Shown piece after piece: positions 21,726 to 33,769 of a DNA stretch of 64,000 bases. The stretch comes from Astragalus membranaceus (lineage: Eukaryota; Streptophyta; Magnoliopsida; Fabales; Fabaceae). The stretch's first letter is position 1; every line of letters starts with the position of its first letter. The stretch is from positions 100,933,531 to 100,997,530 of the forward strand of contig CM076851.1 of assembly GCA_039519185.1 (NCBI GenBank). Direction: 5' to 3'. The notes below the pieces were generated by a model, which did not search any database, was not told the DNA's origin, and saw nothing but the letters and a program-made list of their open reading frames with translations. A program made the position numbers and the translations under genes.

Positions 21726-22439
21726 AGAAATTGCCCGGCCCCGGCAAAAAAAAAACCATCAGTCATCATCAGTGTCTCAAAGATAGAGGCACCACCCAGT
21801 TCCAAGTTGACATTAGAACGTTTACGTTTTCGAATTTCCTCCACATCATTACCATCATCAGTCATAAAAACACGTGGAGCACCTTCCCGATGCAAAACGC
21901 GTACCCCTCCATGACCAATACCCACAATAGAACCAGCCTCATTACCTCCCACATTAACCAAACGTGCATTTCCTCCACTGGAGCCCACCACAGTATTGAA
22001 GTTGTTTCTTGCACCTCTTCCGCCGTTTCCTCGCATAACTCCCAGCCTAGAATTACTCCCCTCAAAATTGACACAATCAAGGAAGTTACGCATAACGGCA
22101 CTGTTGTGCACATTCACTGCCTGAAATTGTGCCTCATAATTAGTATCATAATTACCACTGTCCCTTCCACTGTGAGCAGCCCTAGCCGCCCTATCTCCAC
22201 GCTCCACCGACAGTGCTCCTTCACCTTCTTCATGGCGCAACAAAGAGTTATTACCACCAGGAACTCTTCGCTCCACTTTCAGCTCAGGCCCCCAACCTCT
22301 AGTTCCATCATCATGCTCCATTTCAAAAAGTAAATCATAGCTACTATCTAAGTGTCCAAGAGCACCACAAAGATAGCAAAAAATGGTGAGGCGTTCATAC
22401 TTAAATCGAACCACCTTCACATTATCACTACCAACATTG
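21710..22439 (-). pseudogene. LINE ORF1, zinc knuckle and C-terminal tail
   Basis: The minus strand starts at the Copia-2 junction with VKVVRFKYERLTIFCYLCG, followed by the rest of a knuckle of the type plant LINE ORF1 proteins carry (C, C and H present; the last cysteine is replaced, reading LGHLDSSYD). A low-complexity Gly/Asn/Arg-rich tail ends at a stop at 21710-21712, overlapping the endonuclease frame. ORF1 proteins bind the element RNA. Its N-terminal half lies on the far side of Copia-2 at 54097-54622. Confidence 0.8.
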
Positions 22440-23501
22440 TATTGGTTTATAATCAAAAACCAAAACCTTACCCTTATTACAAAAAATTTAATCAGCTAGT
22501 TTAGTAAATAACTAAACAAGCCGTTGGGGTCCTTAATAGCTGTTCAAACAGTCCTTAAAAGTTAACAGCCAAGAGTTTGTTAAAATTTGGTTAAAGTTTG
22601 TTATTATGAAAACAGTTTGATGATAACAAACTAACTAGCCGTTGAGATTATGTGTATATATATAGATACATCACCCACTATGTAAAATAATCAAATAGTT
22701 TTACAGAATGAAATAAAGTCTTTACAGTTTATTCTTTTACTCTAAGTCTTCTGCTTCCTTTCTTCTGTATACAGTTTCCTTGCTACCTTCTGAGTGTTTG
22801 TGTGTTAGCATCTTCAACAAGTGGTTGAACCTCAAAACCTCACAAACAAGAAAAGAAACAAAGCATAGAATCAGTAAAAGTACTTTCAGTGACTGAAAGA
22901 TACAGGAAAGAAAAAAACCAGAGAGAGTGAGAGTCTACCTTGTTCTCAAAGAGAGAACCATAACTGTTAGTCATCTTCAAAGCGTGAAGATCCGGGATAT
23001 GCAAATACAAGAAAAACAGAAGTTAAACAGTGTTTCAGCATATCAGAGAAACCCTCAACAGTACAAGAAAAGATCAGAGAAGTGATTTTTACCTTGCTTG
23101 AAGGTTTCAGAAACAGATCGTAGCAGATCTGTAACAGAAAAGTCACAACAACAGGATATTAGGGTTTCTGTGTATCAAAGTTAAAGATAACAGAAACACA
23201 CAAGAAAGAAAGAGATCTACCTTCGTTTGTAGTCAATCTGGTGTGCGGTGAGTAGAAGAAGCATCATATCACCCAGAAACAGAAGATCAAAAGAAGAATC
23301 AGTTTTATGAAACTAGGGTTTCGTAAAACAGAAAAGAAGAACCAAGAAACTGAAGAGAGAAAGGACGTATACCTGATTTCTGTGTAAAATCGAAGCCTCG
23401 TGTGTGGATTCTGGGTTGATTTCTCAAAGAAATCATCAAGAATCAAGAACCCTAGCTGGGTTCGAAGAGAGAAAACGGAGAATCGCAGCAGAGAAGCAAG
23501 A

Positions 23502-23546
<45 letters not shown>

Positions 23547-23792
23547 TCTTGGTGAAAATGAGCTAGGGTTTCTGAGGAGAAGGATTATATACCGACCCAA
23601 GTGAACCGGGTTAAGAAGACCCGCGGGGAGGAATAGTGGAGATCCACTGGGTTCAGCAGAAAAAAAATGTGTCCAGCAATCCAGGACCTGTGTTTTTTGG
23701 GCCTACCACATCCGCGCTTGCTATTTGCACCCCCCTCAATCTGATAATACCACCTGCAAGTAAACAAATCATTAATGAGTGAAATTTCAACA
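22440..23792 (+). repeat. 5' LTR of Copia-2
   Basis: Begins TATTGGTTTATAATC and ends TTTCAACA just before the primer site. It contains a TATATATAG promoter-like run near 22655 and a long GA repeat at 23504-23542 that the 3' LTR lacks. Confidence 0.88.
23504..23542. repeat. (GA)n microsatellite in one LTR only
   Basis: About 19 GA units. The matching place in the 3' LTR (near 53837) has only GGAGGGAGAGA, so the run grew or shrank after insertion. Confidence 0.9.
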
Positions 23793-23806
23793 TGGTATTG
23801 CAGAGC
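23793..23806 (+). promoter_or_regulatory. Primer binding site of Copia-2 (degenerate)
   Basis: TGGTATTGCAGAGC matches the initiator tRNA-Met complement except for a two-base interruption. It lies directly after the 5' LTR. Confidence 0.7.
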
Positions 23807-23999
23807 TGAAGATACTGGGACAAAATCTCTATAACTCTCTTATTTTCCTTGTTTTTTCGATACAGTGACTGACTGTATAGGTGTTTTTTTCCTAATTTTC
23901 TTTCTCTAAAAACATACAGCAAGAAGGCTATGTGTGTGTACTAATAAATTTGTTTTAAGTGAAAGTTACCGGTACTAGCTAAGGAGCAAAATTCCAAAC

Positions 24000-24364
24000 A
24001 TGTCTAATGCTGGATTATCAACTCAGGTCCCTAAATTGAATGGCAAGAATTGGGACAGATGGAGTCTACAAATGGAAGCCATTTTTGGCTTCCATGATGC
24101 CCTAGAAATTGTCCAGGATGGAGTCCCAGAGCTAGCTGAGGAACCAACCCCTGAACAAAGGGCTGAGCACAAAGAGAACACCAAGAAAGACTGGAAGGCC
24201 ATTTACCTCATACACCAGGGGTGTGATGAGAGCAACTTTGACAGAATTAGAGGCATTAAAACCTCTAAGACTGCCTGGGACCTCCTTGACAAATATTACA
24301 ATGGGGCTGCCCCAGTCAAGGAGGAAAAACTGCAATCCTTAAGGAAGCAGTATGAGAACTTAAA
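24000..24364 (+). pseudogene. Copia-2 gag, N-terminal part
   Basis: ATG at 24000 opens a copia gag frame with the usual start (PKLNGKNWDRWSLQMEAIF), a WKAIYLIHQGCDESNFDRI segment and TAWDLLDKYY. It runs without a break to 24364, where the Tekay-B LTR begins. TTAAA at 24360-24364 is repeated at 39893-39897, and the frame resumes there. This was therefore a continuous gag before Tekay-B arrived. Confidence 0.88.
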
Positions 24365-24989
24365 TGTAACACCCCTTTTCTAATGACCTTACTTTTTAAT
24401 AAAATCAGAGTTTCTTTTTTTTTTTTTTGAAAATAATTTAAGCGAGTGCTACACTTACATCATAAAATCAACCACTTCACTTTTCACAGTTCAGTTCAAA
24501 ATACAAGGTACATAGCACCATAAACAAAAAAAACGTTTAGTTCGCATCAACTAAATTCAATCACCACCAGCAGCGGAATAATAATGAGTTCTAACAATAA
24601 AAACCAATACATCAGCAATAAAAATCTAACGGTTAATGAAAACAACACATAAACATAGGACACCCCCCCCCCCCTGGTGCTACGTATCAGAGCGTGACAC
24701 TTCCTACCAGACGAAGGCATAAGGTAAACCTTCACTCGTTATTACCTGCACGTTGCCGACATAAGAAGCAACATAAAAGCAGTAGGGTGAGTCTCTTTTC
24801 ATAATTAATAACATATGGGAATTAAGCACTGCATAGGAAAAGGGAAACAGACACACCAATTCACAATAAGGGCAATAACCACATCACAGTTACATTCACC
24901 AAACAACAATGCAAAAGGTATGGTTATGCATGAAATGCAACCCAAACTCCCCGGGCACATGCATGTCGGATCCGTCACCAAATACAAAT

Positions 24990-25195
24990 AGGCCGTAGCC
25001 TCTGCTCACCAAATAAAACTAGGCCGAAGCCTCTGCTCACCAATAATGCACATGATTTCATGAGGTGTTATGGAAATGCATCACAACACACTACAATTAA
25101 ATAAAATCACCATTTCATTTCAGCTCACCATTTTAATTTATAATCTCACCATAGTGCATTAATCAGCTCACCAAATTAAAATTAGGCCGAAGCCT
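24990..25195 (-). other. Three UNCG-loop hairpins, Tekay-B LTR
   Basis: On the minus strand the hairpins are AGGC-TTCG-GCCT (25184-25195 and 25021-25032) and AGGC-TACG-GCCT (24990-25001). Two are preceded by GGTGAGCAG and one by GGTGAGCAT. Both loops belong to the UNCG class. In the 5' LTR copy the last one reads AGGC-TACG-GCTT, keeping pairing through G-T. Confidence 0.75.
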
Positions 25196-25500
25196 ATGCT
25201 CACCAATCTCACCTTATCACATTCACCAATTCAGCCCACCACTCACACCAACACCAATTCGAATAGACCAACTTAGGATATTGACACGACATAAGGAAAA
25301 TGGATAAAAATAGCCATTTGGACACTTGAACACCATCAGCCCAGAAACACCAGTAAAATAATTTATTTTTACATAAAATTGGAACAATTGGATAGACACT
25401 GAAATTAGCTTCGAAACGCATTTTGAACCGTTAAATTTGGATAACCGAGTCAAAAGTTACATTAAAAACAAAATAGGAAAAATACTTAGACATCCTGGAA

Positions 25501-26250
25501 ACTGGCGCATGGGCGCTGGGCGCCCAGGGGCAACACAGAACTTGGCGCAGGGCGCTGGGCGCCCAGGAGCAACACAAAAATTTGGCGCATAGGCGCTGGC
25601 ACCCAGGAACAGCAACACGCGCACAGGCGCTAGGCGCCCAGGGAAACAACACGCGCACAGGCGCTAGGCGCCCAGGGAAAACACGCGCACAGGCGCTAGG
25701 CGCCCAGGGAAACAGCGCGCACACAGGCGCATTGCGCCCAGCACAGCAACACGGCGCCCAGGCACTAGGCGCCTAAGACCAACTTGCAACAAAACTCATT
25801 TTTCTTCGAAATTGATTTTACACGAGCCAATTGCTCAGAACATGAAAACCCAATAAAAATTTTGTCAAAAACTGAACATCATTTTTGGCGCCCATGCACT
25901 AGGCGCCTAGTGAAAACACACAATCCAACTCTTTTGTTGCCCAAAATCATTTTGCAGGAGCCATTTTACCTAAATATGAAAATCTGAAAACAATTTTTAC
26001 AAAACTATCACCAGAACATTGGGGCCCTTGGCGCCCATGACACAAGCAACTAGCGCCAAAACTGGCAGCACAGTGACACAGAACACAGCAACACAGGGCA
26101 ACAGGCACAGCAACACAGTGACACAGAATTAGCAACACAGGGGCAACAGAATTTGGAAAACTGGCGCAGGCACACTGCTGGGCGCCTGGCGCCCATGACT
26201 ATGGCGCATAACACAAAAATCCAGCAACACACATATGGCGCCCAAGGCGC
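25501..26250 (-). repeat. GGCGCC-rich palindromic array
   Basis: Units built on GCGCTGGGCGCCCAGG recur seven or more times at 25501-25773 and more sparsely to 26250, separated by CA-rich spacers. The same array is in the other LTR (32618-33370). A similar but differently arranged array lies in solo LTR 2 (50231-50505). Confidence 0.85.
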
Positions 26251-27004
26251 CTAGGAGCTTCCAAAACCAGAATTTTTCACTTTCAATCACCAATTTAAAA
26301 TCACCAAACACTCAATTATATATATATGATTCAAGTGTCACCATGATTCTCAATTTCACCAAGTAAGCATCAAATAGTCATATATTCAAACATATGATAT
26401 CCAATTCGCATTATCAACAACTCAAACACCAATCATGCGATTTTCAACATATCAATTCAACATCAATCATCACAATACGATCAATTAACCATCAACATCA
26501 CAATTAATTCATAAAACTAACCTAGAACCCTAACTCTAAGCAATCACCAATTCGCAATTATTATTAAAAACAAAAAGAGGACCCCCTAACCTTATGGAAG
26601 TCGAATTGCTAGCAAAGCTCCAAAGAAAAAAATGCAAGACTCCAATCAAGCTCTTCCTCCTCTTGAGTGATTCGCCCACTTTCTCTCCTTCTCCTCTTCA
26701 CTTCGCACTTCTCCTCCTCTTCTCTCTCTCTCTTTTACGTTTCTTTTCTTATTTTTTTCAATAGAGTAACAAAATGAAAACTAACCCCTAGACCCCTTGT
26801 GAGTCGAATACTTGGACAAGGAAATGGGCCACGGGCCTAATTGTGGATCACGGGCCCTTGCTCGCACCACTCAATCCGTGACAACACCTCCTAATAAATA
26901 AAATAAAATAATTAAACCTTGAATTATTTAATTAAATTAAATAAATATTGTAAGCCTTAAATAACTTAATTAAATAAATAATTAAATTATTTTGGGGCGT
27001 TACA

Positions 27005-27019
27005 ACTCTACCCCACTTA
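27005..27019 (-). promoter_or_regulatory. Polypurine tract of Tekay-B
   Basis: The minus strand reads TAAGTGGGGTAGAGT against the 3' LTR. It overlaps the stop codon of the polyprotein. TRGAG-B has AAGTGGGGGAGAGT in the same place. Confidence 0.85.
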
Positions 27020-30000
27020 GAATATTTCGTCCTCGAAATTACCTGAATCAAACAACTCCGGATATGCTTCCCGCATCTTACTCTCCAGCTCCCAAGTCAT
27101 ACTCTCACCAGCAGCTCCTAACCAAACCACTTTCACCAAAGGAATCTCCTTCCCTCTCAGAATCTTCACTTCTCTATCTTCAATTCGCACAGGCATAGTC
27201 TCAACCGTGAGATTATCCCGTACCTCTACTTCGTCCATCTGAATCACATGAGACGGGTCCGGAACATACTTTCGAAGTTGTGACACGTGGAATACGTCAT
27301 GCAAGTTCGAAAGATTAGGCGGCAAGGCCACCCTATAGGGAACACTTCCCACCCTCTCCGTAATCTGATACGGACCAATGAAACGGGGAGTTAACTTCTT
27401 TGATTTCAAGGCACGCCCAACACCAGTCACCGGAGTGACTCTCAGAAACACAGGATCACCTGCCTGAAACTCTAAATCCTTTCTTCTCTTATCATGATAG
27501 CTCTTTTGTCGACTCTGCGACGCTTTCATCTTCTCACGGATTAATTTTACCTTCTCAGTTGTTTCTCGCACAATCTCAGGCCCCAACACTGCACTCTCCC
27601 CAGATTCATACCAACACAACGGAGTCCTACATCTCCGACCATACAACGCCTCGAACGGTGCCATACCAATACTAGAGTGAAAACTGTTGTTATAGGTGAA
27701 CTCTATCAACGGAAGATGAGAATCCCATGAACCTCCCTGCTCAAGAACACATGCCCTCAACAAGTCCTCTAACGACTGAATAGTCCTCTCCGTCTGACCA
27801 TCTGTCTGCGGATGATAAGCGGAGCTCAACCTCAACTTAGAACCCAAAGCTTCTTGCAAACTTTTCCAAAATTCAGATGTGAATCTCGGATCTCTATCAG
27901 ACACAATACTAAGCGGAACGCCATGCAACTTCACAATAGTCTTGATGTAGATTTCTGCCAACTTTGGAACTGGATAAGTCATATTAATTGGTAAGAAATG
28001 AGCAGACTTAGACAACCTGTCCACAACCACCCATATAGCATCAAACCCTCTCACTGTATTTGGCAAACCAGTCACAAAATCCATGGAAATGCTATCCCAT
28101 TTCCATTCCAGAATCTCCAATGGTTGCATCAACCCCGCAGGCTTCTGATGCTCAATCTTAGACTTCTGACAAGTCAGACAATCCTTCTTCATACCAGGCC
28201 ACCAGAACATTTTCTTCAAATCTTGGTACATTTTCGTAGCCCCTGGATGAATACTCAACTTGCTCCTATGGCTCTCCTCGAGAATCATTCTCTTCATCTC
28301 AGCATCATCAGGAATACAAATCCTATCCCTGAATCTCAATACACCTTGGGAATCTAACTTGAAATCCCCATTCACAGCTCGATCATTCACAACTAACAAA
28401 TCCACCAACTTCACATCTGACTTTTGGGCTTCTCGAACACTAACCAAAAATTCATTGCCGATCTTCAACATCCCCAATCTGACACTCTGCGGTGTCACTT
28501 CACAAACCAGACTCATGTCCCGAAACTGCTCAATCAACTCTAACTCTTTCACCATCATAGCCGACATATGCAAACTCTTCCGACTTAAAGCATCAGCCAC
28601 GACATTAGCTTTGCCGGGGTGATAGTTCAAGCCGAAATCATAATCCTTCAGCAATTCTAGCCAACGTCTCTGTCTCATATTTAGCTCCTTCTGATCAAAC
28701 AAGTATTTCAGACTCTTATGGTCGCTAAACACTTCAAATCTGGTACCATACAGATAGTGCCTCCAAATTTTCAGCACAAACACAATTGCAGCTAGCTCCA
28801 AATCATGAGTAGGGTAGTTCTTCTCATGGGTCCTCAACTGTCTGGACGCATAAGCTACTACCTTACCCTCTTGCATCAATACACCTCCCAAACCCATCTT
28901 GGAAGCATCGCAATATACTACAAACGGTCGATCCGGAACAGGCAAAGTCAAAACGGGCGATGTTGTCAACCTCTTCTTCAACTCATTGAAGCTCTCCTCA
29001 CAGCGAGCATCCCACACAAAGGCCCTTCCCTTACACGTCAATTGAGTCAACGGAAGTGCCAACTTCGAGAAACCTTCAATGAACCTCCTATAGTAACCAG
29101 CTAATCCCAAGAAACTCCTAATCTCAGTAACTGACTTCGGGCTCTCCCATTGCGACACAGCATCAACCTTGGCTGGGTCCACAGCTATACCATTACCAGA
29201 GATAATATGACCAAGGAAACCTACTTCATTCAGTCAGAACTCACACTTAGACAATTTTGCATATAATTTCTTTTCTTTCAACACTTCTAGCACTAACCTC
29301 AAATGTTCTGCGTGTTCCTCTTCTGTTTTAGAATACACCAGAATGTCGTCAATAAACACAACTACAAACCGATCTAAGTAACTATGGAAAGTACGATTCA
29401 TGTACTCCATAAACACACCCGGCGCGTTGGTAACACCAAACGGCATCACAGAATACTCATAGTGCCCATATCTCGTTCTGAAAGCGGTTTTCTGAATGTC
29501 TTCATCCTTTACCTTGATCTGGTGATAACCCGACCTCAAATCGATTTTACTAAACACCTTAGCACCTACCAATTGTTCCATCAGATCATCAATTCTGGGA
29601 AGCGGATACCTGTTCTTTATTGTCACCTTGTTCAACTGCCTATAATCGACACAAAGCCTCATACTCCCGTCCTTCTTTTTCACTAACAATACCGGAGCAC
29701 CCCATGGTGACACACTTGGCCTTACAAATTTCTTCTCAAGTAGATCTTCTAATTGCTTTTTCAATTCAGACAACTCTGAGGCTGACATCCGGTACGGTGC
29801 CATAGACACAGGCCTAGTACCAGGTATAAGATCAATAACAAACTCAACCTCCCTCTCTGGCGGAACACTTGGAATTTCATCCGGGAACACTTCGGGAAAT
29901 TTACACACTACCTGAACCCCTTCAATGATCGCCTGATTCTCAGCAGACAATGACGCCATCAAAGCAAACAGATGAACCCCCTCTTTCATTACCTTATGCA

Positions 30001-31360
30001 AATGACCAGCAGGCAACAAAACAGATCCTTCTTCTTCGGGAGGAAGGAAACTCACAGATCTTCGGGAACAATTAATATGCACATGGTTATACACTAACCA
30101 GTCCATACCAAGAATGACATCCAACCCTCCCAACGGCAAACAAATAAGATCAACAAGAAAATCTCTGCCGAAGATTGACAGAGGGCACTTAGCACACACA
30201 AGAGAGGTAGTTACTGAACCCTTAGCTGGAGTGTCAATAACCATCACCCTCATCATAGAAGATAAAACAAGGTCCAATTTCTCAGCACACAAAGCAGCAA
30301 TAAATGAATGCGTAGCACCAGTATCAATAATAGCAATCAAAGGAATACCATTTATAAAACATGTACCTCTAATCTCATTAGTATCCTCTGATCCTGCGAG
30401 AGCAAACACTTTTCCATAGGACTTCTCTTTCTTCGGCTTAGTACACTTGGTACTAATATGACCTGCTTCCCCACAGTTGTAGCACACCACATCCCTTTTC
30501 TCACATTTCGCAGCCACATGACCCTCTTTACCGCACTTGAAACATTTATTATCCGAGCAGTCAAAACTCTTATGACCCGGCTTGCCACACCTGTAGCACA
30601 CAACCTTCGCAGGGGCATCTCCCCCACTTGTTTTCTTATTATCAGCATACCTCTGCTTAGCCTTACCAGCCTGAACCTCATATGGCTTACCCCGATTCTG
30701 AAATTTACCCCTCAAATCTCTCATGACCTTGGAGTGAGCATTACTATCATCCTCATATATCCTGCAACTGTCGATCAAATCAGCGAATACCCGAATCTTC
30801 TGGTACCCTACAGCTTTCTTTATATCGGCCCTCAGTCCATTCTCGAACTTAATACACTTTGAGAACTCAGAATCAGCATCAGCATAATGGGGATAAAACT
30901 TAGCCAATTCAGTGAACTTGGCAGCATACTCTGTCACTGACATGCTTCCTTGCTTCAGCTCAAGGAATTCTATTTCTTTCTTACCTCTCACATCTTCAGG
31001 AAAATACTTACGCAAGAACTCTCTACGGAAAACAGCCCAAGTTATCTCTTCATTAGCAGTTTCTAATCTCTGCCTCACCTCCATCCACCAATCATCAGCT
31101 TCCTCTGCCAGCGTATGGGTACCATACCTGACCTTCTGCGCATCATTACAATCCATGACCCGAAATATCCTTTCAATCTCTTTCAGCCATGCCAGAGCAC
31201 CATCTGGATTATACTTGCCCTTAAAGACAGGTGGATTCTCTCTCTAGAACGTGGCCAAACTGCGAGTCCCAGCATTCTCAGCACCATTTTGCTGGTTCCC
31301 AACAGCCTGAGCCATAGCCTGCAAAGCAGCAGCAAGAGCAGCGTCGTTCCTCCCAGCCAT
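27017..31360 (-). pseudogene. Tekay-B gag-pol polyprotein (two nonsense codons)
   Basis: A single minus-strand frame of about 1448 codons from ATG at 31358-31360 to TAA at 27017-27019, broken only by TAG at 31244-31246 (gag, codon 39) and TGA at 29234-29236 (reverse transcriptase). Gag has three canonical knuckles CYRCGKPGHKSFDC, CFKCGKEGHVAAKC and CYNCGEAGHISTKC. The protease has DTGATHSF. The reverse transcriptase has FIDDILVY near 29350. RNase H, integrase (ISMDF, VSDRDPRF, QTERTIQ) and a chromodomain-like C-terminus follow. Beside the integrase zinc finger, seven residues present in Tekay-A are missing (near 28183) without a frame change. Both stops fit C-to-T type changes on one strand or the other. 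Gag, protease and integrase domains are otherwise open. Confidence 0.95.
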
Positions 31361-31463
31361 TTCAAACTATCACTGCAGCACAAAAAGAAATTTAGAACTA
31401 ATCTAACAATTCTATTTGTCATAAGACACTATGACAGGACGACTTGGCCGGACAGACCGAACT

Positions 31464-31475
31464 GCTCTGATACCA
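31464..31475 (-). promoter_or_regulatory. Primer binding site of Tekay-B
   Basis: The minus strand reads TGGTATCAGAGC four bases from the 5' LTR. It is complementary over ten bases to the U5 motif at 31800-31809. Confidence 0.9.
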
Positions 31476-31479
31476 CTAA

Positions 31480-33769
31480 TGTAACACCCCTTTTCTAATG
31501 ACCTTACTTTTTAATAAAATCAGAGTTTCTTTTTTTTTTTTTTGAAAATAATTTAAGCGAGTGCTACACTTACATCATAAAATCAACCACTTCACTTTTC
31601 ACAGTTCGGTTCAAAATACAAGGTACATAGCACCATAAACAAAAAAAACGTTTAGTTCGCATCAACTAAATTCAATCACCACCAGCAGCGGAATAATAAT
31701 GAGTTCTAACAATAAAAACCAATACATCACCAATAAAAATCTAACGGTTAATGAAAACAACACATAAACATAGGACACCCCCCCCCCCCCTGGTGCTACG
31801 TATCAGAGCGTGACACTTCCTACCAGACGAAGGCATAAGGGAAACCTTCACTCGTTATTACCTGCACGTTGCCGACATAAGAAGCAACATAAAAGCAGTA
31901 GGGTGAGTCTCTTTTCATAATTAATAACATATGGGAATTAAGCACTGCATAGGAAAAGGGAAACAGACACACCAATTCACAATAAGGGCAATAACCACAT
32001 CACAGTTACATTCACCAAACAACAATGCAAAAGGTATGGTTATGCATGAAATGCAACCCAAACTCCACGGGCACATGCATGTCGGATCCGTCACCAAATA
32101 CAAATAAGCCGTAGCCTCTGCTCACCAAATAAAACTAGGCCGAAGCCTCTGCTCACCAATAATGCACATGATTTCATGAGGTGTTATGGAAATGCATCAC
32201 AACACACTACAATTAAATAAAATCACCATTTCATTTCAGCTCACCATTTTAATTTATAATCTCACCATAGTGCATTAATCAGCTCACCAAATTAAAATTA
32301 GGCCGAAGCCTCTGCTCACCAATCTCACCTTATCACATTCACCAATTCAGCCCCCCACTCACACCAACACCAATTCGAATAGACCAACTTAGGATATTGA
32401 CACGACATAGGGAAAATGGATAAAAATAGCCATTTGGACACTTGAACACCATCAGCCCAGAAACACCAGTAAAATAATTTATTTTTACATAAAATTGGAA
32501 CAATTGGATAGACACTGAAATTAGCTTCGAAACGCATTTTGAACCGTTAAATTTGGATAACCGAGTCAAAAGTTACATTAAAAACAAAATAGGAAAAATA
32601 CTTAGACATCCTGGAAACTGGCGCATGGGCGCTGGGCGCCCAGGGGCAACACAGAACTTGGCGCAGGGCGCTGGGCGCCCAGGAGCAACACAAAAATTTG
32701 GCGCATAGGCGCTGGCGCCCAGGAACATCAACACGCGCACAGGCGCTTGGCGCCCAGGGAAACAACACGCGCACAGGCGCTAGGCGCCCAGGGAAAACAC
32801 GCGCACAGGCGCTAGGCGCCCAGGGAAACAGCGCGCACACAGGCGCATTGCGCCCAGCACAGCAACACGGTGCCCAGGCACTAGGCGCCTAAGACCAACT
32901 TGCAACAAAACTCATTTTTCTTCGAAATTGATTTTACACGAGCCAATTGCTCAGAACATGAAAACCCAATAAAAATTTTGTCAAAAACTAAACATCATTT
33001 TTGGCACCCATGCACTAGGCGCCTAGTGAAAACACACAATCCAACTCTTTTGTTGCCCAAAATCATTTTGCAGGAGCCATTTTACCTAAATATGAAAACC
33101 TGAAAACAATTTTTACAAAACTATCACCAGAACATTGGGGCCCTTGGCGCCCATGACACAAGCAACTAGCGCCAAAACTGGCAGCACAGTGACACAGAAC
33201 ACAGCAACACAGGGCAACAGGCACAGCAACACAGTGACACAGAATTAGCAACACAGGGGCAACAGAATTTGGAAAACTGGCGCAGGCACACTGCTGGGCG
33301 CCTGGCGCCCATGACTATGGCGCATAACACAAAAATCCAGCAACACACATATGGCGCCCAAGGCGCCTAGGAGCTTCCAAAACCAGAATTTTTCACTTTC
33401 AATCACCAATTTAAAATCACCAAACACTCAATTATATATATATATATATATATGATTCAAGTGTCACCATGATTCTCAATTTCACCAAGTAAGCATCAAA
33501 TACTCATATATTCAAACATATGATATCCAATTCGCATTATCAACAACTCAAACACCAATCATGCGATTTTCAACATATCAATTCAACATCAATCATCACA
33601 ATACGATCAATTAACCATCAACATCACAATTAATTCATAAAACTAACCTAGAACCCTAACCCTAAGCAATCACCAATTCGCAATTATTATTAAAAACAAA
33701 AAGAGGACCCCCTAACCTTATGGAAGTCGAATTGCTAGCAAAGCTCCAAAGAAAAAAATGCAAGACTCC
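31480..33769 (-). repeat. 5' LTR of Tekay-B, U5-side piece
   Basis: This part of the LTR runs from the primer-site side to the TRGAG-A insertion. It repeats 24365-26632 with scattered substitutions and a longer (TA)n run near 33435. ACTCC at 33765-33769 is the target duplication. It continues at 39532. Confidence 0.94.

Larger units (their letters stand above)
24365..27004 (-). repeat. 3' LTR of Tekay-B (group 1)
   Basis: TGTAACACCCC to GGGGCGTTACA, 2640 bp. Reading the minus strand: possible donor AAG|GTTAGG near 26596, GGCGCC-rich palindromic arrays (26250 to 25500), UNCG hairpins at 25195-25184, 25032-25021 and 25001-24990, hairpin GTTGC/GCAAC (24772-24752) with acceptor GTGCAG, and the tRNA-like motif at 24693-24684. 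Confidence 0.94.

Noticed and set aside
24661..24675. C homopolymer (also near 31778) as a functional G-run
   Set aside because: Its length differs between LTR copies; it is more likely slippage or sequencing uncertainty next to the conserved tRNA-like motif.
25431..25776. Repetitive Ala/Gly/Pro-type frames over the GGCGCC array, repeated at 32547-32892
   Set aside because: Translation of a DNA repeat. Frames differ between the two LTR copies only where bases changed freely.
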